Of a stretch of DNA of 8,120 nt, positions 1-6,571 are shown one piece after another. Location of the stretch: positions 1 to 8,120 of the forward strand of contig CAIOXF010000280.1 in the NCBI GenBank assembly GCA_903862155.1. The letters are read 5' to 3'. A model generated the notes under the pieces. That model was not told the origin of the DNA. It worked only from the letters and a program-made list of their open reading frames with translations, and searched no databases. The DNA comes from an uncultured cyanobacterium. GTDB lineage: Bacteria > Cyanobacteriota > Cyanobacteriia > PCC-6307 > Cyanobiaceae. Both the position numbers and the translations under genes were made by a program. Each line of letters starts with the position of its first letter. Positions within the stretch are counted from its first letter, which is position 1.

Positions 1-152
1 ATGGTGACCAGCTTGTCCCAGTTACCGCCCTCGAACAGCACAGCAGCCCGGGTACCGGAGATGCGCTGCACGAAGCCGGTGTAGCCGTTGTAGATGGAGC
101 GGGCGTCGCGCACCACCACGGTGGAGCCGGGCAGGATCGGCAAATCGGCCAT
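1..152 (-). CDS. ndhS: NdhS-like subunit of photosynthetic NDH-1 (partial, 3' end outside window)
   Basis: The minus-strand reading frame is open to the left edge, so only the N-terminal part is visible. It reads LPILPGSTVVVRD, then SIYNGYTGFVQRISG, then AAVLFEGGNWDKLVT. This is the conserved core of the small SH3-like family (DUF3252) to which cyanobacterial NdhS belongs. In that family the protein sits on the stromal/cytoplasmic side of the NDH-1 complex and helps it accept electrons from ferredoxin for cyclic electron flow. The C-terminal part, including residues implicated in ferredoxin docking, cannot be checked here. I prefer the ATG at 150-152 because known members start only a few residues before the ILPG motif. 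An in-frame ATG at 192-194 would add 14 residues (MAASSPLALSQPRA) with no recognisable family similarity and would leave only 9 bases before rimM. Neither start has a clear Shine-Dalgarno sequence. The family call rests on motif recall, not a search. Confidence 0.75.
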   Translation of the reverse strand, partial: MADLPILPGSTVVVRDARSIYNGYTGFVQRISGTRAAVLFEGGNWDKLVT

Positions 153-203
153 CGCGCGGGGCTGACTGAGGGCCAGCGGAGAAGATGCGGCCATTATCGG
201 GAG

Positions 204-791
204 ATGGACGCATCAGTGACGACACCGGTGGCAGACCCCCCGCAATCCCCCGCCGCATCAGCCGACGAGCTGCTGGTGGTGGGGAAAATCGTGGCGGCCC
301 AGGGGCTCAGGGGCGAGCTGCGCCTGCTGCCTATGAGCGACTTCCCCGAGCGGTTCACCAAGGCGGGCCCCCGCTGGCTGCAGCGCAAGAGCGACCCGGC
401 GCGGTCCGTGCACCTCAAGGGCGGCCGCCAGCTGCCGGGCAAGGAGATGTATGTGGTGCGGCTGGAGGGGATCGATAGCCGCGAGGCGGCCGAGGCCCTG
501 GTGGGCGAGCAGCTGATGGTGCGCGCCAGCGACCGGCCCAAACTGGCGCGCGGCGAGTTCTACCTGCTCGATCTGGTGGGACTGGAGGTGCGGCTGGAAG
601 AGAGCGGCACGGTGGTGGGCCATGTGCGCGACCTGATCCACGCCGGCAACGACCTGCTGGAGGTGGAGCTCAGCCCCGAACGGGGCGGCCGCTCGATCCT
701 GATCCCCTTCGTGAAGGCCATCGTTCCCACCGTGGAGCTCCAGGACGGCTGGATTGGCATCACCCCGCCGCCCGGGCTGCTGGAGCTCTGA
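204..791 (+). CDS. rimM: Ribosome maturation factor RimM
   Basis: RimM binds ribosomal protein S19 in the 30S head and assists late maturation of the small subunit in the cytoplasm. The 195-residue protein shows both domains of the family. The N-terminal RimM domain begins near residue 24 with LLVVGKIVAAQGLRGELRL, followed by SDFPERF. The C-terminal PRC-barrel starts near residue 119 with FYLLDLVGLEV and includes LIPFVKAIVP at about residue 166, ending in the usual PPGLLEL. The first 22 residues are a proline/alanine-rich extension outside the conserved fold. The start is the ATG at 204. GGGAG at 199-203 abuts it with no spacer, so it is a poor ribosome binding site, and no better in-frame ATG lies near the domain start. 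The gene is divergent from the NdhS-like gene and is followed after 81 bases by manC on the same strand. It is not next to the ribosomal protein and trmD genes that often accompany rimM in other bacteria. Confidence 0.93.
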   Translation: MDASVTTPVADPPQSPAASADELLVVGKIVAAQGLRGELRLLPMSDFPERFTKAGPRWLQRKSDPARSVHLKGGRQLPGKEMYVVRLEGIDSREAAEALVGEQLMVRASDRPKLARGEFYLLDLVGLEVRLEESGTVVGHVRDLIHAGNDLLEVELSPERGGRSILIPFVKAIVPTVELQDGWIGITPPPGLLEL

Positions 792-872
792 GCTCCAATC
801 CCATGGCTGGAATCACCGGGAGATACTCCCCATTGTGGTGCGCGAATCTGGGAAAGATTGATTCGTTGGCGC

Positions 873-2339
873 GTGGTCAGCAGCACCCTGGTACCCGTGA
901 TCCTGTGCGGCGGCACAGGCACCCGGTTGTGGCCGCTATCGCGGGCCACCTATCCGAAGCAGTACTGGGCGCTGGCCGGAAGCGGTGAGGAAACCCTGCT
1001 GCAGCAGACCCACCAGCGGCTGGAAGGACTGGCCGGACTGGCCGCGCCGCTGCTGATCTGCAATGAAGACCACCGCTTCATCGTGGCCGAGCAGATGCGC
1101 CAGATCGGGGTGGATCCGGCAGCGATTCTGCTGGAGCCGGTGGGCCGCAACACTGCTCCCGCCGTGGCGGTGGCAGCCCTGAAGGCCACGGCCCGCGGTG
1201 AGGATCCGCTGTTGCTGGTGCTGGCCGCCGACCATGTGATTCAAGACCCCGCGCGCTTCCAATCCACGGTGGAAGCCGGCATGGAGGCAGCAGAAGCCGG
1301 TCAGCTGGTGACCTTCGGGATCGTGCCGACCGCGCCGGAAATCGGCTACGGCTACATCGAGGCCGCGCAATCGCTCGCGGGAGCCAGCGCACCGGTGCCA
1401 ATTGCGCGCTTTGTGGAGAAGCCCGATCGCGCCACCGCCGAGCAGTTCCTGGCGACGGGGCGCTTCACCTGGAACAGCGGCATGTTCCTGTTCAAGGCCA
1501 GCGCGATCCTGGCCGAACTCGAGCGCCTGGCCCCCGATGTGGTGAGTGCCTGCCGTTCGGCCCTGGAACACGACGCCGCCGATCTGGATTTCCTGCGGTT
1601 GGAGCGGGAGGCCTTTGCCGGCTGCCCCAACGTGGCGATCGACGTGGCGGTGATGGAGCGGACCGAGCGGGGCGCGGTACTGCCGCTGGAGGCGGGCTGG
1701 AGCGATGTGGGGAGCTGGAGTGCCCTGTGGGAAACGGCAGCCGAGCGCGATGGGCAGGGCAACGTGTTGCGCGGCCGCGTGATCAGCGAGGGCAGCCGCA
1801 ACTGCTATCTGCGCAGCGAGCACCGACTGGTGGTGGGCCTGGGCGTGGAAGACCTGGTGGTGGTGGAAACCGATGACGTGGTGCTGGTGGCCCACCGCGA
1901 CCGTGCGCAGGATGTGAAAACCGTGGTGGGGCAGCTGGAATCAGCCGGCGCCTACGAGAGCAAGGCCCACCGCAAGATCTACCGGCCCTGGGGCTCCTAT
2001 GACGGGGTCACCGAAGGCGGCCGCTGGCAAGTGAAGAAGATCGTGGTGAACCCCGGTGCCAGCCTCTCGCTGCAGATGCACCACCACCGGGCCGAACACT
2101 GGATCGTGGTGGCCGGCACCGCGCTGGTGGAGAAAAACGGCGTGGAGGAGCTGGTGGGCGAAAACCAGAGCACCTACATCCCCCTGGGCTGCCGTCATCG
2201 CCTCACCAACCCGGGCAAGATCCCGGTGGAAATGATCGAGGTGCAGAGCGGGCCGTATCTGGGCGAAGACGACATCGTGCGCTTTGAAGACCGCTATGGG
2301 CGCAGTGACCAACCGCAGCAACAGGCAATCGCCAGCTAA
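873..2339 (+). CDS. manC: Mannose-1-phosphate guanylyltransferase / mannose-6-phosphate isomerase
   Basis: This is a type II bifunctional enzyme. The N-terminal domain joins mannose-1-phosphate and GTP to give GDP-mannose, and the C-terminal cupin domain isomerises fructose-6-phosphate and mannose-6-phosphate. GDP-mannose feeds lipopolysaccharide, exopolysaccharide and GDP-fucose synthesis. Counting from the GTG at 873 (488 residues, normal for the family), the nucleotide-binding motif LCGGTGTRLWPLSR is at 11-24, with LEPVGRNTAPA downstream. The sugar-phosphate-binding FVEKPD is at about 180, followed by WNSGMFLF. The cupin metal motif QMHHHRAEHW is at about 401-410, preceded by RPWGSYD. The start is uncertain. 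A TTG at 858 would add five residues (MIRWR) and has GGGAAAG at 850-856 just ahead of it. I prefer 873 because family members usually begin a few residues before PVILCGG. No ATG is available upstream of the catalytic motif. The next gene, glmS, converges on it. Confidence 0.93.
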   Translation: MVSSTLVPVILCGGTGTRLWPLSRATYPKQYWALAGSGEETLLQQTHQRLEGLAGLAAPLLICNEDHRFIVAEQMRQIGVDPAAILLEPVGRNTAPAVAVAALKATARGEDPLLLVLAADHVIQDPARFQSTVEAGMEAAEAGQLVTFGIVPTAPEIGYGYIEAAQSLAGASAPVPIARFVEKPDRATAEQFLATGRFTWNSGMFLFKASAILAELERLAPDVVSACRSALEHDAADLDFLRLEREAFAGCPNVAIDVAVMERTERGAVLPLEAGWSDVGSWSALWETAAERDGQGNVLRGRVISEGSRNCYLRSEHRLVVGLGVEDLVVVETDDVVLVAHRDRAQDVKTVVGQLESAGAYESKAHRKIYRPWGSYDGVTEGGRWQVKKIVVNPGASLSLQMHHHRAEHWIVVAGTALVEKNGVEELVGENQSTYIPLGCRHRLTNPGKIPVEMIEVQSGPYLGEDDIVRFEDRYGRSDQPQQQAIAS

Positions 2340-2347
2340 CTCCCAGC

Positions 2348-2420
2348 GTTGGAGCGGCCCCCTGCTCGTCGGGCGCCGGCCTACGGCCGGGTAGCCCGCC
2401 GCTCAGGGGGCCGCTCCAAC
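2348..2420 (+). terminator. Nested hairpin after manC (probable 3'-end element)
   Basis: A perfect 17-base inverted repeat (2348-2364 GTTGGAGCGGCCCCCTG with 2404-2420) encloses a second stem. The inner stem pairs 2370-2374 CGGGC with 2394-2398 GCCCG, then 2376-2381 CCGGCC with 2385-2390 GGCCGG around a TAC loop. An asymmetric internal loop of G2375 against GTA 2391-2393 separates the two inner helices. The element begins 8 bases after the manC stop codon. No T-run follows, so it is not a textbook intrinsic terminator. It could end transcription in a U-tract-independent way, define or protect the manC mRNA 3' end, or be an intergenic repeat. Its architecture matches the hairpin after glmS at 2495-2573. 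The structure is read directly; the function is inferred. Confidence 0.6.
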
Positions 2421-2448
2421 CGGGAACTCGCAGCCAGGGCAATGCAGG

Positions 2449-2466
2449 CCTGACGAGCAAGTCAGG
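2449..2466. repeat. Small hairpin between the two large hairpins
   Basis: CCTGAC at 2449-2454 pairs perfectly with GTCAGG at 2461-2466 around the six-base loop GAGCAA. It lies midway between the two large nested hairpins in the convergent manC/glmS spacer and has no T-run on either strand. The loop region GACGAGCA (2452-2459) is also the reverse complement of TGCTCGTC (2363-2370) inside the manC-side hairpin, which allows an alternative long-range pairing. No function can be assigned. A six-base-pair stem could be chance in GC-rich DNA. Confidence 0.35.
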
Positions 2467-2494
2467 AAGATGCACTCTCCGGCCCCCTGAACCC

Positions 2495-2573
2495 CTGCCG
2501 AGCCGGGGGCCAGCCGAAGGGCGCCTACCCGGCGCAAGCCGGCGGCGTCCTGAGGTTGCCCCCGGCTCGGCAG
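2495..2573 (-). terminator. Nested hairpin after glmS (probable 3'-end element)
   Basis: A perfect 16-base inverted repeat pairs 2495-2510 with 2558-2573. In plus orientation the left arm reads CTGCCGAGCCGGGGGC. It encloses an inner stem formed by 2518-2525 with 2544-2551 (eight pairs, one of them G-T) and an apical helix CCGGC 2529-2533 with GCCGG 2538-2542. Between these helices, TAC at 2526-2528 faces C2543. On the minus strand, the sense of glmS, this is GTA on the 3' side facing a single G. The element begins 7 bases after the glmS stop codon and lacks a T-run. Termination or mRNA 3'-end protection is likely but inferred. Confidence 0.6.
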
Positions 2574-2580
2574 CAGGAGC

Positions 2581-4494
2581 TCACTCCACGGTGACGCTCT
2601 TGGCCAGGTTCCGCGGTTGATCCACGTCTAGGCCCCGGTGAGCCGCTATGTGGTAGCTCAGCAGCTGCATCGGCACCACCGTCAGCAGCGGGCTCAGCAG
2701 CTCATCCACCTCCGGCACCGGCATTAGCACGTCGAACAGCTCCGTATCCGGACCTACCGGCGCCACGCCAATCAGCTGGGCATCGCGGGCCTTGGCCTCC
2801 TGAGCGTTGCTCAGCACCTTGTCGAACACCGCGCCCGGCACCGCAATCGACACCACCGGCACCTTGGCATCGAGCAGGGCGATGGGCCCATGCTTCATCT
2901 CACCGGCCGGGTAGCCCTCTGCATGGATGTAGCTGATCTCCTTGAGCTTCAGCGCACCCTCGAGGGCAATCGGGTAATTGATGCCACGCCCCAGGAAGAT
3001 CACGTCCTGGGTGCTCTCGAACCGGTGCGCCAGCTCCTCGCTGCGCCGGTCGTGCTCCTCCACCAAGGTCCGCAGCTGCTCCGGCACCGCCTTCAGGCCA
3101 GCCACCAGGGTCTGCAGCCGCTCACGGGTGATCGTGGCGCCGCCGGCTTGCTGGCCCACCCGCCGCTCGGCAAAAGCGATCGCCAGCCCATAGAACGCCA
3201 GCAGCTGGCCCAAGAACGTCTTGGTGGCAGCCACGCCCACCTCAATGCCGGCGCCGATGTCCACCACATCGCTCACCAACCGTCCCAATGAGCTCTCCGG
3301 CCTATTCGTAATCCCCAGCAGCCGCGGTGCATAGGCCGGAGCCGCCACCAGCTGGCGGCGCTCCTGCTCCATCGCCAACGCCGCCAGCGTGTCGGCCGTT
3401 TCGCCCGACTGGGTCACCCCGATCGTGAGCGTGTTCGGGCTCAGCGGCGGCGGCGCATAGCGGAACTCGCTCGCATAAAACACGCTGGTGGGAATGCCCG
3501 AGAGCTGCTCCAGCAGATACGCCCCCACCTGGGACGCATGGCGGCTGGTGCCGCAGGCCAGCACCTGGATCCGCTCCACCCCCGCATAGAAATCCTCATC
3601 CAATGGCAGCGCCACCAGTGGGCCAGCCCCGCCTGCGGCCTCGGGCAGATGACGCGCCACCCACAGTGCCGCCGTTTCCGGCTGCTCATGGATCTCCTTC
3701 AGCATGAAGTGCTTAAAGCTGCGCTTGTCCGCCACGTGCTCCGTGCCGCTCAGCAGGCTCGGCGTGCGCTGCACCCGCTCACCCGCTGCGTCGTACAGCT
3801 CAATCCCCAGCGGGGTGAGCAGCGCCACCTCCCCATCCTCAAGAGGAAGGATCGTGCGCGTGAATCCCGCCAGCGCCGGCGTATCACTGGCGCAGAGAAA
3901 CTCGCCCTCACCCAGGCCAATCAGCAGCGGTGCCGCCTTGCGCGCCACCACCAGCGCGCCAGGCGTTTTGGCCCACACCACCGCCAGCGCATAGGCCCCA
4001 TGCAGCCGCGGCAGCACTGCCTGCAGCGCCTCCAGCAGCAGCGCGCCACTGGGCTTGCGACCAACCGCCACGAACTGAGCCAGCTGGCGGCCCACCAGGT
4101 GGGGGATCACCTCCGTATCGGTGTCGCTCTTGAAAACAACCCCCTGGGCCTGCAGCTCCTCTCGCAGGCTCCGGTAGTTCTCGATGATCCCGTTCTGCAC
4201 CACCGCCACCTCACCGGATCCATCCAGGTGCGGGTGGGCGTTGCGCTCCTCCGGTTTGCCGTGCGTCGCCCAGCGCGTATGCCCGATGCCGCACTGACCT
4301 GCAGCCCCCTGGGCCTCATAGCGGGCAGTGAGATTCATCAACTTCCCCTCTGCCCGCAGGCAGCTCAGCTCACCCGCCGCATCAACCGTGGCGATCCCCG
4401 CCGAGTCGTAGCCCCGATACTCCAGTTGGCGCAGGCCCTCGAGCAGTTGCGGCGCCGCATCCCTTGATCCGATCAGCGCAACGATTCCGCACAT
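2581..4494 (-). CDS. glmS: Glutamine--fructose-6-phosphate aminotransferase (isomerizing)
   Basis: GlmS makes glucosamine-6-phosphate from fructose-6-phosphate and glutamine, the committed step to UDP-GlcNAc for peptidoglycan and lipopolysaccharide. The 637-residue protein starts MCGIVALIG, so Cys2 becomes the N-terminal glutaminase nucleophile after methionine removal. The glutaminase domain also shows GHTRWATHGKP and QNGIIENYRSLREEL. Two SIS domains follow. The first contains VLACGTSRHASQVGAYLLE and GVTQSGETADTLAAL. The second contains LGRGINYPIALEGALKLKE and AEGYPAGEMKHGP. Glu519 and His535 match the E. coli isomerase residues Glu488 and His504, with the same 16-residue spacing. The protein ends NLAKSVTVE, with the conserved lysine at 632. 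It is about 28 residues longer than the 609-residue E. coli enzyme, presumably through loop insertions. It lies downstream of psaC on the same strand, but a strong terminator separates them. No Shine-Dalgarno sequence is visible before the ATG, and no glmS ribozyme-like room exists there. Confidence 0.97.
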   Translation of the reverse strand: MCGIVALIGSRDAAPQLLEGLRQLEYRGYDSAGIATVDAAGELSCLRAEGKLMNLTARYEAQGAAGQCGIGHTRWATHGKPEERNAHPHLDGSGEVAVVQNGIIENYRSLREELQAQGVVFKSDTDTEVIPHLVGRQLAQFVAVGRKPSGALLLEALQAVLPRLHGAYALAVVWAKTPGALVVARKAAPLLIGLGEGEFLCASDTPALAGFTRTILPLEDGEVALLTPLGIELYDAAGERVQRTPSLLSGTEHVADKRSFKHFMLKEIHEQPETAALWVARHLPEAAGGAGPLVALPLDEDFYAGVERIQVLACGTSRHASQVGAYLLEQLSGIPTSVFYASEFRYAPPPLSPNTLTIGVTQSGETADTLAALAMEQERRQLVAAPAYAPRLLGITNRPESSLGRLVSDVVDIGAGIEVGVAATKTFLGQLLAFYGLAIAFAERRVGQQAGGATITRERLQTLVAGLKAVPEQLRTLVEEHDRRSEELAHRFESTQDVIFLGRGINYPIALEGALKLKEISYIHAEGYPAGEMKHGPIALLDAKVPVVSIAVPGAVFDKVLSNAQEAKARDAQLIGVAPVGPDTELFDVLMPVPEVDELLSPLLTVVPMQLLSYHIAAHRGLDVDQPRNLAKSVTVE

Positions 4495-4508
4495 AGGGCT
4501 GAAGCAAT

Positions 4509-4535
4509 AAAAAAGCCCGGCTCCGGGCCGGGCTT
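4509..4535 (-). terminator. Intrinsic terminator downstream of psaC
   Basis: On the minus strand a nine-base-pair GC-rich stem (AAGCCCGGC pairing with GCCGGGCTT, loop CCGGA) runs straight into a T-run (TTTTTTATT). In plus coordinates the arms are 4513-4521 and 4527-4535, and the run of A is at 4509-4514, interrupted once beyond that. It is a textbook Rho-independent terminator for psaC, starting 26 bases past its stop codon. It is also only 14 bases upstream of the glmS ATG, so it either isolates glmS completely or acts as a partial barrier within a psaC-glmS transcript. Confidence 0.92.
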
Positions 4536-4561
4536 GAGCTTATGGGAACTAAGCGAAGCGC

Positions 4562-4807
4562 TCAGTACGAGAGACCCATGGAACGGGAGGTCTCGTCGCC
4601 CAGGTAGACGCGAATCGAGAGGAAGTCGGTGGGGCAGGCGGTTTCGCAGCGCTTACAGCCCACGCAGTCTTCAGTGCGAGGAGAGGACGCAATCTGACCG
4701 GCCTTGCAACCGTCCCAGGGCACCATCTCGAGCACATCGAGAGGGCAGGCACGCACGCACTGGGTGCAGCCGATGCAGGTGTCGTAGATCTTGACGGCGT
4801 GGGACAT
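4562..4807 (-). CDS. psaC: Photosystem I iron-sulfur center subunit PsaC
   Basis: PsaC is the stromal/cytoplasmic photosystem I subunit that holds the terminal 4Fe-4S clusters FA and FB and passes electrons to ferredoxin. The 81-residue length is exactly that of the family. Two ferredoxin-type motifs are intact: Cys11, 14, 17 and 21 followed by Pro22, and Cys48, 51, 54 and 58 followed by Pro59. By family knowledge, Cys11/14/17/58 bind FB and Cys21/48/51/54 bind FA. The N-terminus MSHAVKIYDTCIGCTQC and the C-terminus RSMGLSY fit cyanobacterial PsaC; Ala4 and the GDETS segment resemble picocyanobacterial versions as I recall them. GAGG lies three bases before the start codon, a short spacing for a ribosome binding site. 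The gene is divergent from acpP and is followed by its own strong terminator. I could not pick out a convincing promoter. Confidence 0.98.
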   Translation of the reverse strand: MSHAVKIYDTCIGCTQCVRACPLDVLEMVPWDGCKAGQIASSPRTEDCVGCKRCETACPTDFLSIRVYLGDETSRSMGLSY

Positions 4808-4988
4808 GTGCCTCGGGTTGCGTCAGCGGGGCTTTGGCCGAAGAAAACGGCAAGGCGCTCAACGTACCCAAGGGATCCGGACCCCAACCGGAGCCATCCG
4901 CTTGCCTTCACCCTTGTTCATACGGCCCCCCGCACCAGAAGAGCGTCCACAGGGCGACCCGTAGAGTGCTGCGACTCTCTCAGCGGCC

Positions 4989-5231
4989 ATGTCCCAGGAA
5001 GCGATTTTCGAGAAAGTGCGCTCGATCGTTGCCGAGCAGCTCAGTGTTGACGCTGCTGAGGTGAAGCCTGAATCCAACTTCCAGAACGACCTCGGTGCTG
5101 ACTCGCTCGACACCGTCGAGCTGGTGATGGCCCTGGAAGAAGCCTTCGACATCGAGATCCCAGACGAAGCCGCCGAGGGCATCACCACCGTGGGTGACGC
5201 CGTCAAGTACATCCTGGACAAGCAGGCCTGA
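4989..5231 (+). CDS. acpP: Acyl carrier protein
   Basis: AcpP carries growing acyl chains on a 4'-phosphopantetheine arm during type II fatty acid synthesis in the cytoplasm. The protein has 80 residues, is strongly acidic, and contains the signature GADSLDTVELVMALEE. Ser39 in DSL is the phosphopantetheine attachment site. The flanking helices (start MSQEAIFEKVRSIVAEQL, end VGDAVKYILDKQA) match the four-helix family fold. The start at 4989 is the only sensible one, since the sequence begins at helix I. No strong Shine-Dalgarno sequence precedes it. fabF follows after only 7 bases, so the two are almost certainly co-transcribed, as in many bacteria. It is divergent from psaC across a 181-base spacer. 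Confidence 0.98.
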   Translation: MSQEAIFEKVRSIVAEQLSVDAAEVKPESNFQNDLGADSLDTVELVMALEEAFDIEIPDEAAEGITTVGDAVKYILDKQA

Positions 5232-5238
5232 GCCATTC

Positions 5239-6486
5239 ATGGTGCAGGGTCTCCAGCGCGTCGTCGTCACCGGCCTCGGCGCGGTTACTCCCATTGGCAA
5301 CGACGTTTCCACCTATTGGGAAGGTCTGAGCACGGGCCGCAACGGCGTGGCAGGGATCACGCTGTTCGACGCGTCGCGCCATGCCTGCCGCTTCGCCGCT
5401 GAGGTGAAGAACTTCGACCCCAGCGGCTGGCTGGAACCGAAGGAGGCCAAGCGCTGGGACCGCTTCTGCCAGTTCGGCGTGGTGGCGGCCAAGCAGGCCG
5501 TGTCCCATGCCGGCCTCACCATTGATGCGTCCAACCAGCATCGCGTTGGTGTGGCAATCGGCTCAGGCGTGGGCGGCCTGCTGATGATGGAAACCCAGGC
5601 CCATGTGCTCAACGACCGCGGCCCCGACCGGGTGAGCCCGTTTTGCGTGCCGATGATGATCCCGAACATGGCCACGGGACTCACCGCCATTGCCCTGGGG
5701 GCCAAGGGTCCGAGCACGGCCGTGGCCACCGCCTGTGCCGCTGGATCGAACGCCATTGGGGACGCCTTCCGCCTGATCCAGCTCGGCCACGCCGACGCCA
5801 TGGTGTGCGGTGGCGCCGAATCCGCCATTACTCCGCTTGGTGTGGCTGGTTTCGCCAGCGCCAAGGCACTGTCCTTCCGCAACGACGACCCCGCCACGGC
5901 CAGCCGGCCGTTCGATGCCGAACGCAACGGCTTCGTGATCGGTGAAGGCGCCGGTGTGCTTGTGCTGGAAAGCCTCGAGCACGCCAAAGCCCGTGGCGCG
6001 AACATCCTGGCCGAAATCGTGGGTTACGGCATGACCTGCGATGCCCACCACATCACCGCCCCCTCCCCCGGTGGCGTGGGCGGTGCCGAAGCGATGCGCC
6101 TCGCCCTGAAGGACGGCGAACTGGCTGCTGAGTCGGTGGACTACGTGAATGCCCACGGCACCAGCACCCAGGCCAACGACGCCAACGAGACCTCGGCCAT
6201 CAAGAGCGCCTTGGGTGATCACGCCTTCTCGATTCCGGTGAGCTCCACCAAATCCATGACCGGCCACCTACTCGGTGGCAGCGGCGGCATCGAAGCCGTG
6301 GCAGCTGTGCTGGCGATGGGGCATGGACTCGTGCCGCCGACCATCAATTATCAAAATCCGGATCCCAACTGTGATCTGGATGTCGTGCCGAACCAGGCCC
6401 GGGAACGGAAACTCGATGTCGTGCTTTCCAACTCCTTCGGTTTTGGCGGCCACAACGTGTGCCTCGCCTTCCGGCGACTGAGCTGA
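5239..6486 (+). CDS. fabF: 3-oxoacyl-[acyl-carrier-protein] synthase II
   Basis: FabF condenses malonyl-ACP with acyl-ACP to elongate fatty acids and is important for the longer chains and temperature control of membrane lipids. From the ATG at 5239 it has 415 residues, normal for the family. The N-terminus reads RVVVTGLGAVTPIGNDVS. The catalytic triad is complete: Cys166 in TACAAGSNAIGDA, His306 in NAHGTSTQANDANE, and His343 in KSMTGHLLGGSGG. The C-terminal SNSFGFGGHN loop is also present. The frame is open upstream to 5194, inside acpP, but those extra residues show no family similarity, and 5239 places the protein 7 bases after the acpP stop. A KASI (fabB) identity is less likely given the acpP-fabF arrangement and the sequence. 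No terminator is visible between it and the transketolase gene 85 bases on. Confidence 0.97.
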   Translation: MVQGLQRVVVTGLGAVTPIGNDVSTYWEGLSTGRNGVAGITLFDASRHACRFAAEVKNFDPSGWLEPKEAKRWDRFCQFGVVAAKQAVSHAGLTIDASNQHRVGVAIGSGVGGLLMMETQAHVLNDRGPDRVSPFCVPMMIPNMATGLTAIALGAKGPSTAVATACAAGSNAIGDAFRLIQLGHADAMVCGGAESAITPLGVAGFASAKALSFRNDDPATASRPFDAERNGFVIGEGAGVLVLESLEHAKARGANILAEIVGYGMTCDAHHITAPSPGGVGGAEAMRLALKDGELAAESVDYVNAHGTSTQANDANETSAIKSALGDHAFSIPVSSTKSMTGHLLGGSGGIEAVAAVLAMGHGLVPPTINYQNPDPNCDLDVVPNQARERKLDVVLSNSFGFGGHNVCLAFRRLS

Positions 6487-6571
6487 TGACGCGTTAGCTC
6501 GCAGCACCGGCAACGCTCTCGATGCGCTGCTCCCGGAACCTCCTTACCCCGTAACTCCACACACCGATCCG

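Noticed and set aside
936..1895. A 319-codon minus-strand open frame across manC
   Set aside because: It is antisense to well-supported catalytic motifs and is rich in His/Gln/Gly/Ala without family similarity. It is best explained as a shadow frame.
3176..3183. One GCGATCGC octamer (the cyanobacterial HIP1 sequence) inside glmS
   Set aside because: It is an exact match, but a single occurrence in 8 kb of GC-rich DNA gives no sign of enrichment and no functional reading.
3538..4467. A 309-codon plus-strand open frame across glmS
   Set aside because: It is antisense to the glutaminase and first SIS domains of glmS. Its composition (Arg/Gln/Leu/His-rich) is not that of a normal protein.
4495..4561. 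A possible glmS ribozyme or riboswitch ahead of glmS
   Set aside because: Known glmS ribozymes need well over 100 bases of leader with a conserved core. Here only 67 bases separate psaC from glmS and they are filled by a simple terminator.
5194..5238. An upstream extension of fabF overlapping the end of acpP
   Set aside because: The 15 extra residues are acpP codons read in another frame and have no family counterpart. The ATG at 5239 gives the standard N-terminus.
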